Positions 1-6,737 of a stretch of 64,000 nucleotides of DNA are shown here, piece by piece. Made by a program: the position numbers and the translations under genes. The notes below the pieces were generated by a model. It was not told the DNA's origin. It made no database searches and saw only the letters and a list, made by a program, of their open reading frames with translations. How positions within the stretch are numbered: the stretch's first letter is position 1; the number at the start of each line of letters is the position of its first letter. Location of the stretch: positions 248,001 through 312,000 of the forward strand of contig NZ_DASZBH010000016.1 of assembly GCF_035944355.1 (NCBI RefSeq). The letters are read 5' to 3'. This stretch comes from Frateuria_A sp035944355. Its GTDB lineage: Bacteria; Pseudomonadota; Gammaproteobacteria; Xanthomonadales; Rhodanobacteraceae.

Positions 1-298
1 GGATCACGCCCATCCCTCCGATGACCGCGATCCACTTGAGGACCATGCCCACCAGCAGCCGGCCCAGCGCCATGCCCGCTCCATGCATCCCGGCGAAGGC
101 CCGCGCGCCAAGCAGCGCGTTGCCCAGCGCCATGACGAGGGCGCCTGCAGCAGCCGCCAAGGCTTCACGGCGTCCCTGCACCAGGAAGATGAGGCCGACC
201 AGCGCTGCCGCGGCGGCCTGCCACATCACGATGCGCAGGGCCAGGCGACGACCGGAGGCAAGACTGTTGAGCACGTGTGTTCCCGCGCGGCTTCGCAC
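1..298 (-). CDS. atpI: ATP synthase subunit I (AtpI-like), 3' end beyond window
   Basis: The visible N-terminal 99 residues have two hydrophobic helices (VMWQAAAAALVGLIFLV, then an Ala/Gly-rich segment) and a conserved-looking basic end (RLLVGMVLKWIAV) typical of AtpI proteins, which sit at the head of atp operons and help assemble the c-ring of the F1Fo ATP synthase in the inner membrane. The GTG at 298 is the first start possible after an in-frame TGA, and AAGGG lies about 9 bases upstream. A second GTG at 274 is an alternative. The gene reads off the left edge, so atpB and the rest of the operon should follow there. The assignment rests on topology and position, with only moderate sequence signature. 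Confidence 0.7.
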   Translation of the reverse strand, partial: MRSRAGTHVLNSLASGRRLALRIVMWQAAAAALVGLIFLVQGRREALAAAAGALVMALGNALLGARAFAGMHGAGMALGRLLVGMVLKWIAVIGGMGVI

Positions 299-342
299 CA
301 GGCGTCACCCTTGCAGCTACGGGCCACGATCCAATCCGCAAA

Positions 343-372
343 AGTATATCAGCCGGGCTTTTGGACCGACAA
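343..372 (-). promoter_or_regulatory. Putative sigma-70 promoter of the atp operon
   Basis: On the minus strand, TTGTCG (372-367) and TATACT (348-343) are separated by 18 bases and lie about 45 bases before the GTG of atpI. The -10 is a good match to consensus and the -35 moderate. It was recognised by eye only. Confidence 0.5.
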
Positions 373-448
373 GCCGCGCAGCCGCGACATCTTGTCATGT
401 AGGCGTCGACGTTCACTTTTCCGGCGCGCAAATTCTTGCCGATGGCAC

Positions 449-480
449 ACAAAAAAAGGCCGGACTTGCGAAGTCCGGCC
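449..480 (-). terminator. Rho-independent terminator of the phasin gene
   Basis: A perfect 10-bp stem (458-467 with 471-480) and 3-base loop is followed on the minus strand by seven T residues (457-451). It lies about 50 bases after the phasin stop codon and before the atp promoter. Confidence 0.9.
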
Positions 481-529
481 CAGGGAGCGCGTCCCGGCGG
501 GGAGGGATGCTGGGGACGCGGGCAGAACC

Positions 530-916
530 CTACTTGGCGGCTGCCTTGCGGGTGGCTGCAGCCGTGGCCGCAACCGCGTCATTGGCGGCCTGCAGCGGCT
601 GCACCAGCGCACCGAGCGATTCGGCGGTCTGCCGGCCGACGGCGGCCAGGCTTTGGGTCAGGGCCACGGCCTGTTCGGTCTGTGCGCGGCTGAGCGCAAC
701 GCCCTTGTCCCACAGGCCGCGCAGGCCGTCGGCGTCGCGCAGTTCGCCCGCGGCGAGCAGGAATTCGGCGGCCGAGCGGGACTGCTGCTCGAGCGTGCCC
801 AGCTGCAGGCCGGCGGCCTGCTCCAGGCCCTTGAGCACGAGCGCCTGCGCCTTGAAGGCGCTGTCGGCGAACTGCCTGGCATAAGCGAAAACTTGAGTGT
901 CGATCTGCTGCGTCAT
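530..916 (-). CDS. Phasin family protein
   Basis: This 128-residue, highly helical, Ala/Gln/Leu-rich protein has the amphipathic heptad pattern of phasins, which coat polyhydroxyalkanoate granules and control their size and number. The N-terminal stretch (TQVFAYARQFADSAFKAQAL) and the Ala/Lys-rich end (TAAATRKAAAK) fit the family. GAGGGA sits about 8 bases before the ATG. The gene is monocistronic, with its own promoter/operator-like site upstream and a strong terminator downstream. No PHA synthase is in the window, so the granule role is inferred from family. Phasin-like proteins without PHA also exist. Confidence 0.85.
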   Translation of the reverse strand: MTQQIDTQVFAYARQFADSAFKAQALVLKGLEQAAGLQLGTLEQQSRSAAEFLLAAGELRDADGLRGLWDKGVALSRAQTEQAVALTQSLAAVGRQTAESLGALVQPLQAANDAVAATAAATRKAAAK

Positions 917-949
917 GGCTTGTCCCTCACGGGAGTTGGGAGTGAAGCA

Positions 950-981
950 AGCCTAGCAAAGCATTTTGTGCAATGCAACAA
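950..981 (-). promoter_or_regulatory. Phasin promoter with overlapping palindromic operator-like site
   Basis: On the minus strand, TTGCAT (978-973) and TAGGCT (955-950) are 17 bases apart. The -35 lies inside TTGTGCAATGCAACAA (966-981, plus strand), centred on the palindrome TGCAATGCA. TGC/GCA-rich sites of this type are bound by PhaR repressors upstream of phasin genes in other bacteria. No phaR is in view, so the regulator is inferred. Confidence 0.45.
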
Positions 982-1032
982 GGATCGGTTGTGGGCTAGC
1001 CCGCCAGGGCCCGCGACTCATCTTGCACTGCG

Positions 1033-1395
1033 TCAGAAACTGGCTCGGCTGCAACTGGCGCCGGAAGTGCAGGTCTCGTGCACCACCACCTTGTCCAGCC
1101 CGGTCAGGCGAGGCTCCAGGCGACGGAAGATCCAGCGCGCCAGCGTTTCGCTGGTGGGATTTTCCAGTCCCTCGATCTCGTTGAGGTAGTGGTGGTCCAG
1201 TTGCTCGAACAAGGGTGCGAAGGCCGTTTTGACATCGGCGAAGTCCATCACCCAGCCCAGCGCCGGATCAGGCTCCCCTTCGACATGGATCTCGATGCGG
1301 AACGAGTGCCCATGCAGCCGGGCGCACTTGTGGCCGGCCGGCACGTTGGGCAACCGATGCGCCGCCTCGATCTGGAAAACCTTATGGATATGCAT
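1033..1395 (-). CDS. queD: 6-carboxytetrahydropterin synthase QueD
   Basis: A 120-residue protein of the 6-pyruvoyl-tetrahydropterin synthase fold. It converts dihydroneopterin triphosphate to 6-carboxytetrahydropterin in queuosine (and 7-deazapurine) synthesis. Zinc-ligand histidines appear in FQIEAAHRLP and in CARLHGHSF, where the nearby Cys is the expected catalytic residue. Later motifs are WVMDFADVK, LDHHYLNE and the ENPTSETLA segment. The ATG at 1395 is chosen because the family begins right at the first beta strand (MHIHKVF). A longer frame runs upstream toward the tRNA-Met gene but has no family resemblance. Size matches E. coli QueD (121). Confidence 0.93.
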   Translation of the reverse strand: MHIHKVFQIEAAHRLPNVPAGHKCARLHGHSFRIEIHVEGEPDPALGWVMDFADVKTAFAPLFEQLDHHYLNEIEGLENPTSETLARWIFRRLEPRLTGLDKVVVHETCTSGASCSRASF

Positions 1396-1473
1396 GGCGA
1401 GCGATTGTGGGTCGGCCCGCGACAAGACAAGCGCGAAAACCGAAAGCGGGAATAGGCGCCGCGCCGCAGGCAT

Positions 1474-1550
1474 TGGTGGCTATGGGTGGACTCGAACCAC
1501 CGACCCCAGCATTATGAGTGCTGTGCTCTAACCGGCTGAGCTACATAGCC
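1474..1550 (-). tRNA. tRNA-Met (CAT), elongator
   Basis: A 77-nt cloverleaf with encoded CCA (1476-1474), acceptor stem GGCTATG/CATAGCC, D-loop AGCTCAGCCGGTTAGAG, anticodon loop CTCATAA with CAT at 1516-1514, and T-loop GGTTCGAGTCC. The overall sequence follows the elongator tRNA-Met pattern of E. coli metT. It is not the initiator, because the acceptor starts with a normal G-C pair and the anticodon stem lacks three consecutive G-C pairs. Confidence 0.93.
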
Positions 1551-1704
1551 AAGGGCATCGCTGGCCAGGTGCGCCAACGGAGCCCGGCAGTGTAATTGGC
1601 GGGTCGGGCCGGTTCAAGCCTCTTCGCTTTCCCGCGTCGCGCGCGTTATGGTTGAATCCGCGCCGAAGCCGCTGCATTCGCGGCATGCCGGCCCAGGAGG
1701 CGAC

Positions 1705-2250
1705 ATGATCGACGCGGATGGCTATCGCCCAAACGTAGGCATCGTGCTGCTCAACGGCGACGGCCGGCTGTTCTGGGCGCGGCGGGTCAATCACGACGGC
1801 TGGCAATTCCCGCAGGGCGGCATGCGCAGCGACGAGACGCCGCTGGAGGCGATGTACCGCGAACTGGCAGAGGAAACCGGGCTGGCGCCCGAGCACGTCG
1901 AGGTGGTCGCCAGCACCCGCGGCTGGCTGCGCTATCGCCTGCCCCATCGTTACGTGCGCCACCACCAGCACCCGACCTGCATCGGCCAGAAGCAGGTGTG
2001 GTTCCTGCTGCGCCTGGTCGGCGGCGAGGATGCCTTCAGGCTGGATGCCTGCGACAAACCGGAATTCGACGTCTGGCGCTGGGTCGATTTCTGGTATCCG
2101 GCCGAGCATGTGGTCAACTTCAAACGCCAGGTCTACGAGCGCGCGCTGCGCCATTTCGCTCCGCTGGTGGAGGAGTTGCTGAGCGTCCAGCTGGGCGCGC
2201 AGCCGCGCGTCGCCGGCGGTGGCGGATCGGGCGGCCGCGCCGTGGCCTGA
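1705..2250 (+). CDS. rppH: RNA pyrophosphohydrolase RppH
   Basis: A 181-residue Nudix hydrolase that removes pyrophosphate from the 5' end of mRNAs and so triggers RNase E-dependent decay. It starts with DGYRPNVGIVLLN. The Nudix box runs over about residues 38-60 (GGMRSDET, then REL.EETGL). The family-specific IGQKQVWFLLRL and WVDFWYP segments follow. ATG 1705 is preceded by AGGAGG at ideal spacing; an upstream in-frame start at 1648 lacks this. The last ~20 residues are a Gly/Arg-rich tail. It stands apart from its usual ptsP neighbour. Confidence 0.95.
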   Translation: MIDADGYRPNVGIVLLNGDGRLFWARRVNHDGWQFPQGGMRSDETPLEAMYRELAEETGLAPEHVEVVASTRGWLRYRLPHRYVRHHQHPTCIGQKQVWFLLRLVGGEDAFRLDACDKPEFDVWRWVDFWYPAEHVVNFKRQVYERALRHFAPLVEELLSVQLGAQPRVAGGGGSGGRAVA

Positions 2251-2257
2251 TCCGATC

Positions 2258-2279
2258 TAGTTGACAATCATTCGCATTT
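2258..2279 (+). promoter_or_regulatory. Putative Fur box before bfd
   Basis: The sequence TTGACAATCATTCGCATTT (2261-2279) matches much of the Fur consensus (GATAATGATAATCATTATC and its ATCATTCGCATT variants). It sits 18-36 bases before the bfd start, where a repressor would block transcription. bfd genes are commonly iron-repressed. Recognised by eye, so only a plausible site. Confidence 0.5.
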
Positions 2280-2296
2280 GGGCTGCAATGCGCGGC

Positions 2297-2494
2297 ATGT
2301 ACATCTGCCTCTGCAATGCCGTCACCGACGGCGACATCCGCCGCGCGGCCGCCGACGGCGTGCGCACCTTCGCTGAGCTGCAGGCGCGCACCGGTTGCTC
2401 GGACTGCTGTGGCTGCTGCGAGCCCGAGGCGCGCGCGACACTGGATGCGGCGATGGCCCAGGTGGCCTTCCCGCTTCCGCTGCTCACCGCCTGA
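2297..2494 (+). CDS. bfd: Bacterioferritin-associated ferredoxin Bfd
   Basis: A 65-residue [2Fe-2S] protein of the BFD-like fold. The four cluster cysteines are visible as CLC near the start (ICLCNAVTD) and CSDCCGCC around residue 40, the typical spacing. Bfd delivers electrons to bacterioferritin haem and releases stored iron. It lies just upstream of bfr, matching that partnership, and a Fur-like site precedes it. ATG 2297 begins at the family start MYICLCN; an ATG 9 bases upstream is a possible alternative. There is a 91-bp gap to bfr. Confidence 0.92.
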   Translation: MYICLCNAVTDGDIRRAAADGVRTFAELQARTGCSDCCGCCEPEARATLDAAMAQVAFPLPLLTA

Positions 2495-2585
2495 CCGCCC
2501 GCCGGGCGTCGAAACCGCAACCCGTTCGCGTGCCCTCCGGTCCCCGGCCGTATAGTCGCCGGTCAAATGCAACCGGAGACCTCCG

Positions 2586-3053
2586 ATGAAAGGCGACGCC
2601 AAGGTCATCGAGTACCTCAACAAGGTGCTCTACAACGAACTGACCGCGATCAACCAGTACTTCCTGCATTACCGCATGTTCAAGGACTGGGGCTACGACG
2701 AGCTGGCCGGGCACGAGTACAAGGAATCGATCGAGGAGATGAAGCACGCCGATCGCCTGATCGAGCGCATCCTGTTCCTCGACGGCCTGCCCAACCTGCA
2801 GCACCTGGGCAAGCTTCGCATCGGCGAGAACGCGCTCGAATGCATCCAGGGCGACCTCGACCTGGAGCTGGCCGCCGCGATCGATCTGCGCGCCGCCATC
2901 GCGCACAGCGAGGGCATCGCCGACTACATCAGCCGTGACCTGTTCAAGACCATCCTGCACGACGAGGAAGAACACATCGACTGGCTCGAGACCCAGCTGA
3001 ACCTGGTCAAGGACATCGGCGCCGAACGCTACCTGCAGAGCAAGATGGGCTGA
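2586..3053 (+). CDS. bfr: Bacterioferritin Bfr
   Basis: A 155-residue four-helix-bundle ferritin that forms the 24-subunit haem-containing iron store. All diiron ferroxidase ligands are present at the E. coli positions: E18, Y25, E51, H54, E94, E127 and H130. The haem-ligand methionine M52 is also present. CCGGAGAC precedes the ATG, and a TATAGT hexamer about 35 bases upstream may be its own -10. It is paired with bfd directly upstream. Nothing suggests loss of function. Confidence 0.97.
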   Translation: MKGDAKVIEYLNKVLYNELTAINQYFLHYRMFKDWGYDELAGHEYKESIEEMKHADRLIERILFLDGLPNLQHLGKLRIGENALECIQGDLDLELAAAIDLRAAIAHSEGIADYISRDLFKTILHDEEEHIDWLETQLNLVKDIGAERYLQSKMG

Positions 3054-3117
3054 CTGCGCGTGTGGGCTGGGCCGGAAAGGCCTGGCGCAGGTTCGGTGCA
3101 AAGCGTGCAGCCGTTCC

Positions 3118-3147
3118 TTGACGCTCTCGTCACGCTGACGCTATACC
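3118..3147 (+). promoter_or_regulatory. Putative sigma-70 promoter
   Basis: TTGACG (3118-3123) and TATACC (3142-3147) are separated by 18 bases, about 30 bases before the gene at 3176. This would drive the coiled-coil membrane protein/bactofilin pair. Confidence 0.55.
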
Positions 3148-3175
3148 GGACCTCCGTGCCGTTCCGGATATCCCC

Positions 3176-3916
3176 ATGGCTTCACGCCCACCACCGCGCT
3201 TCGTCGTGCGCCCGCATGACGAAGCCCGCCTGCGCCGTCGCCGGCTATGGCTGGGGGCCGCTTGGCTGGCCAGCCTGCTGCTGACGGCGCTGGTCGTCGG
3301 TACGCTGGCCTGGCGCACCACGCCTGCTGCGGTCGACCGGCGCGAAGCAAGGCAGTTGGCGGAGCAGAACGACGCACTCGAGCAGCAGCTCGCCAACCTC
3401 CGGCGAGCCCAGCAGGTCACCGAGATCGCCACCAAGTCGCTGCGCGGCACGCTTGCCGAGCGCGAAGAGGAAATCAACGGATTGCGCGCGGACCTCGGCT
3501 TCTATTCGCGCCTGGTCGGTGGCAACGCCCAGCGCGAGGGATTGAAGGTGCAGGAGGTACAGTTGCGGCCGGTGCCCGGCGCGCATGCCTGGAACCTCGC
3601 GCTCAGCCTCACCCAGAACGCCAAGCGCGGCAGCGACGTCAGCGGCACGGTCACGCTCGGTGTGGAAGGCGTACGCGGCGACAAGGTGGTGGCGCTGGAC
3701 TGGCCGCAGCTCGGCGATGCGGCGCAGAAGGACGGCCTGCTCTTCCGCTTCCGCTACTTCCAGCAGCTGCACGCCACTTTCATGTTGCCGGCCGATTTCA
3801 AGCCGACCCGGCTGCGCATCCACGTCCGAGCCGAAGGCGAGGATGGCGTCGACCGCACGGTCGCCTGGAGCGATGCGCTCTCGGGCAACCTCACGACCAT
3901 CGAAGGGGGAAACTGA
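3176..3916 (+). CDS. Coiled-coil inner-membrane protein (DUF6776-like)
   Basis: A 246-residue protein of no proven function. It has a short basic cytoplasmic tail, one membrane helix at about residues 24-46 (WLGAAWLASLLLTALVVGTL), then a predicted coiled coil (about 52-110, rich in Glu/Gln/Leu heptads with REEEINGLRADL). A periplasmic beta-rich domain of about 130 residues contains LSLTQNAKRGSDVSGTV and FRFRYFQQL. This architecture matches the DUF6776 family found in Xanthomonadales and other gammaproteobacteria. It ends 1 base before the bactofilin start codon, so the two are surely co-transcribed. A scaffold role at the envelope is inferred. Confidence 0.75.
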   Translation: MASRPPPRFVVRPHDEARLRRRRLWLGAAWLASLLLTALVVGTLAWRTTPAAVDRREARQLAEQNDALEQQLANLRRAQQVTEIATKSLRGTLAEREEEINGLRADLGFYSRLVGGNAQREGLKVQEVQLRPVPGAHAWNLALSLTQNAKRGSDVSGTVTLGVEGVRGDKVVALDWPQLGDAAQKDGLLFRFRYFQQLHATFMLPADFKPTRLRIHVRAEGEDGVDRTVAWSDALSGNLTTIEGGN

Positions 3917-3917
3917 C

Positions 3918-4358
3918 ATGCTCAATCGTCGACGCGGCGACCGCGCCGCCAGCACCAGCAGCGACACCAGCCTGATCGCCCGCGGCACGGTGATCCGCGG
4001 CGACCTGCGCTTCAGCGGTGCGCTGCATCTGGATGGGCGCATCGAAGGTTCGGTGCTCGCCGAAGGCGAGGATGCCGTGTTCACGCTCAGCGAGCAGGGC
4101 CAGGTGCAGGGCGAGATCCGCGTGCCGCACGCGATCATCAACGGCCAGGTGCAGGGCGACATCCATGCTGCCGAGCGGCTGGAGCTTGCCCCGCAGGCGC
4201 GCATCGCCGGCGACGTGTACTACCGCACGCTGGAGATGGCCGCCGGCGCCCAGGTCAATGGCCGCATGAGCCACCGCGTCGAGAGCGGCGCGCCGCGCGA
4301 GCTGCCCGCGCCCGGCGCGCACGAGGAGCCAGGGCTGGACGAAGCGGTGCCGGCCTGA
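3918..4358 (+). CDS. Bactofilin (polymer-forming cytoskeletal protein)
   Basis: A 146-residue protein with the bactofilin beta-helix from about residue 20 to 115. Repeating short hydrophobic/Gly strands are visible: GTVIRGDLRFSGALHLDGRI, then EGQVQGEI and NGQVQGDIHA. Bactofilins polymerise without nucleotide on the inner face of the membrane and position cell-wall or envelope enzymes. The disordered, Ser/Thr-rich N-terminus and Pro/Glu-rich C-terminus are typical. It follows the coiled-coil membrane protein by one base, which could supply its membrane anchor. That partnership is inferred from the tight gene pair. Confidence 0.92.
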   Translation: MLNRRRGDRAASTSSDTSLIARGTVIRGDLRFSGALHLDGRIEGSVLAEGEDAVFTLSEQGQVQGEIRVPHAIINGQVQGDIHAAERLELAPQARIAGDVYYRTLEMAAGAQVNGRMSHRVESGAPRELPAPGAHEEPGLDEAVPA

Positions 4359-4419
4359 GCGGACGCCTAAGCCAGGCGCTATCCTTGAGATCGCACCCTG
4401 GCAACCGCACATCCGCCGC

Positions 4420-4788
4420 ATGGAAACCCTCGTCTCGATTCCCGATTACCGTCAGGCCGGCGCCCCGCTGGTCTTCACCGAAGCGGCCGCGCGCAAGGTG
4501 CACGAGCTGATCATCGAGGAGGGCAACCCGGCGCTGAAGCTGCGCGTCTACATCAGCGGCGGCGGCTGCTCGGGCTTCCAGTACGGCTTCACTTTCGACG
4601 AGGCCCAGGCGGAGGACGACTTCGCGCTGGACCGCGAGGGCGTCACGCTGCTGGTCGATCCGCTGTCGCTGCAATACCTCACGGGCGCGGAAATCGACTA
4701 TGCCGAGAATCTCTCCGGCGCGCAGTTCGTGATCCGCAACCCGAACGCCAAGACCACTTGCGGCTGCGGTTCCTCGTTCTCCACCTGA
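4420..4788 (+). CDS. erpA: Iron-sulfur cluster insertion protein ErpA
   Basis: A 122-residue A-type carrier that passes [4Fe-4S]/[2Fe-2S] clusters to apoproteins such as IspG/IspH. The three cluster cysteines are in place: C50 in SGGGCSGF, and C114 and C116 in the CGCGSSF tail. The Xanthomonadales-style N-terminal extension (METLVSIPDYRQAG) precedes the usual LVFTEAAARKV start, giving a length slightly over E. coli's 114. It lies 9 bases before nudC and may share its transcript. Confidence 0.95.
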   Translation: METLVSIPDYRQAGAPLVFTEAAARKVHELIIEEGNPALKLRVYISGGGCSGFQYGFTFDEAQAEDDFALDREGVTLLVDPLSLQYLTGAEIDYAENLSGAQFVIRNPNAKTTCGCGSSFST

Positions 4789-4797
4789 GACGTGCCG

Positions 4798-5745
4798 ATG
4801 GCTTGCACCAATGTCTTCGCCGGCCTGAGCCTGGTGCTGGATCGCATGTCCGAGCGTCGCGACCAGGACGCGTGGGTCGCCGAACAGGGCGCCCATGCCG
4901 GTGCGCGCTACCTGCTGCTCGACCCTTCCGGCGAAAGCTATCTGCTGCGCGATGAGGAAGGCTTGCGCTGGCTGAGCGCCGCCGAACGGCGTGAGTTGTT
5001 CGCCGACGCCGAGGTGAGCCTGCTGGGCATCGCGGACGAACGGCCGCATTTCCTGCTCGCGCTCGGCGAGGGCGAGCCGCTCGACATCCTGGAAGAGCGC
5101 CTGCATGCCCGACGCATCGGGCTGCGCGAAGCGGGCATGCGCCTGCCCGCCGACGAGGCCGGGCTGTTCGCCTACGCCAAGGGCCTGGCGCATTGGCAGC
5201 GCGAGACGCGGTACTGCAGCGGATGCGGCGCGCCGCTCAAGCGTGTTTCCGCAGGCCACCGCATGCAATGCACCAATGGCGCCTGCGGCCGCCTGCATTT
5301 TCCGCGCACCGACGCGGCGATCATCGCGATCATCGAACATGAAGGCGCCTGCCTGCTCGGTCGCCAGGCCAGTTGGCCGCAGGGCCGCTGGTCGACGCTG
5401 GCGGGGTTCGTCGAGCCGGGCGAATCGCTGGAAGACGCCGTGCGGCGCGAAGTGGCAGAGGAAGCCGGCGTGCGCGTGGGCGAAGTGCGCTATCACTCGT
5501 CGCAGCCCTGGCCGCTGCCGGCCTCGCTGATGGTCGGCTTCACCGGCACGGCGCTGGGGCGCACGATCGACCTGCGCGACGGCGAGCTGGCCGATGCGCG
5601 CTGGTTCACGCCGGAGCAGATCGTCGCGGGCCTCGCCGATGGCAGCTTCGCCACGCCCACCCGACTGTCGGTGTCCTACCAGTTGCTCGCGCACTGGCTG
5701 CGCGAGCGCGCGGGCCTCGAGCTGGATGCCCTCACGGCTGAGTGA
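4798..5745 (+). CDS. nudC: NAD(+)/NADH diphosphatase NudC
   Basis: A 315-residue Nudix enzyme that cleaves NAD(H) to NMN(H) and AMP and can remove NAD caps from RNA. An N-terminal NudC-like domain is followed by a zinc ribbon with C140, C143, C158 and C163. The Nudix box is at about 203-225 (GFVEPGES to EEAGV). The family signature SQPWPLPASLM comes just after it. It is longer than E. coli NudC (257) through the N-terminal domain. A GTG two codons upstream (4792) is an alternative start. The ATG was preferred. Confidence 0.93.
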   Translation: MACTNVFAGLSLVLDRMSERRDQDAWVAEQGAHAGARYLLLDPSGESYLLRDEEGLRWLSAAERRELFADAEVSLLGIADERPHFLLALGEGEPLDILEERLHARRIGLREAGMRLPADEAGLFAYAKGLAHWQRETRYCSGCGAPLKRVSAGHRMQCTNGACGRLHFPRTDAAIIAIIEHEGACLLGRQASWPQGRWSTLAGFVEPGESLEDAVRREVAEEAGVRVGEVRYHSSQPWPLPASLMVGFTGTALGRTIDLRDGELADARWFTPEQIVAGLADGSFATPTRLSVSYQLLAHWLRERAGLELDALTAE

Positions 5746-5834
5746 CCTGCGCCTTGGCACCGTGCGCGCGGCACTCCACGGGCTGAACGAAGTGCTTGGC
5801 CTACAATGGCAGGCATTTCCAGGAGCATCGACCG

Positions 5835-6704
5835 ATGGCCTTGAGCCTGCTTGCCGTCCTGATCGCCCTCGGCCTGCTGCATCTGCTGCCGCAGCTTGTC
5901 CAATGGCGCGACGACAGCGTGTTCCGCGGCTGGGTACGCCAGCTGGACGACACGGCGGGCCGCGGCCGCGTGCTGATCACCCTGATCGTGCCCACGCTGT
6001 TGTGCCTGCTGCTGTCCGACCTGCTCGCCCGGGCGCCGCTGGGCGGCATCCTGCAGTTGATCTTCGCCGTCGCGGTGCTGCTCTATGGCCTGGGCCCGCA
6101 TGCGTTCGAGGCGGATCTGGAGGCGGTCCTGCATGCCCCCGATCCGCTGGCCCGCGAGGCGGCCGCGCAGCGCCTCGCCGAGCCCGGCCAGCGGGTAGCC
6201 TGGAATGCCCATGCGCTGGGCCAGGCGGTGGCCATGGCGGCGCTGCGCCGCCGCTTCGGCGTGCTGCTGTGGTTCTTCCTGCTCGGGCCGGCGGGCGCGC
6301 TGCTCTACCGGCTGGCGCAGACGCTGGGGCGCGACGACACGCTCGCGCTGGACGCGGGCAGCGGCACCCACGCGCGCTTCGTCGCCAACGCGCTGGACTG
6401 GCTGCCCGCGCAACTGCTGGTGTTCACCCTGGCGCTGGTCGGCCATTGGGATGCGGTGATGGCCTCGTGGCGCCGTTGGCGGCAGCGCGCGGCGCCGACC
6501 AGCTGGTACGCTGACGAGCCCGATTTCCTCGCCGCGGCGGCCTGCGCGGACATCGACGTGGAAATCGAGGCGGGCGACGGCTACGTCCAGGAGCGCACCG
6601 ACCCGCTGCTGGAACTGACCCGCATGCGCAGCGCCTTCCTGCGCGCGCTGCTGGCGTGGTTGAGCGTAGTGGCGCTGATCGTGCTGGGCGGCTGGGTGAC
6701 CTGA
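5835..6704 (+). CDS. ampE: AmpE-like inner membrane protein
   Basis: A 289-residue multi-span membrane protein of the AmpE/CobD-like group. Hydrophobic segments occur at about 3-18, 45-65, 70-90, 140-160, 190-205 and 270-288. The cytoplasmic motif HALGQAVAMAALRRRFGVLLWF and the GRDDTLALD region fit AmpE, a modulator of AmpC beta-lactamase signalling that is normally encoded beside ampD. No ampD is visible here. ATG 5835 was chosen over an upstream in-frame ATG (5796) because the extra residues (RHFQEHRP) precede the natural membrane start. It converges on the next gene, with only 33 bases between the stops. Confidence 0.8.
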   Translation: MALSLLAVLIALGLLHLLPQLVQWRDDSVFRGWVRQLDDTAGRGRVLITLIVPTLLCLLLSDLLARAPLGGILQLIFAVAVLLYGLGPHAFEADLEAVLHAPDPLAREAAAQRLAEPGQRVAWNAHALGQAVAMAALRRRFGVLLWFFLLGPAGALLYRLAQTLGRDDTLALDAGSGTHARFVANALDWLPAQLLVFTLALVGHWDAVMASWRRWRQRAAPTSWYADEPDFLAAAACADIDVEIEAGDGYVQERTDPLLELTRMRSAFLRALLAWLSVVALIVLGGWVT

Positions 6705-6737
6705 CCGCCCGGGCGGCTCGTTGGACGGCCTGGGCGG

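Noticed and set aside
21..884. 287-codon plus-strand frame at the window start
   Set aside because: It is antisense of atpI and the phasin gene, runs through the phasin terminator, and is Ala/Arg/Ser-rich without a domain.
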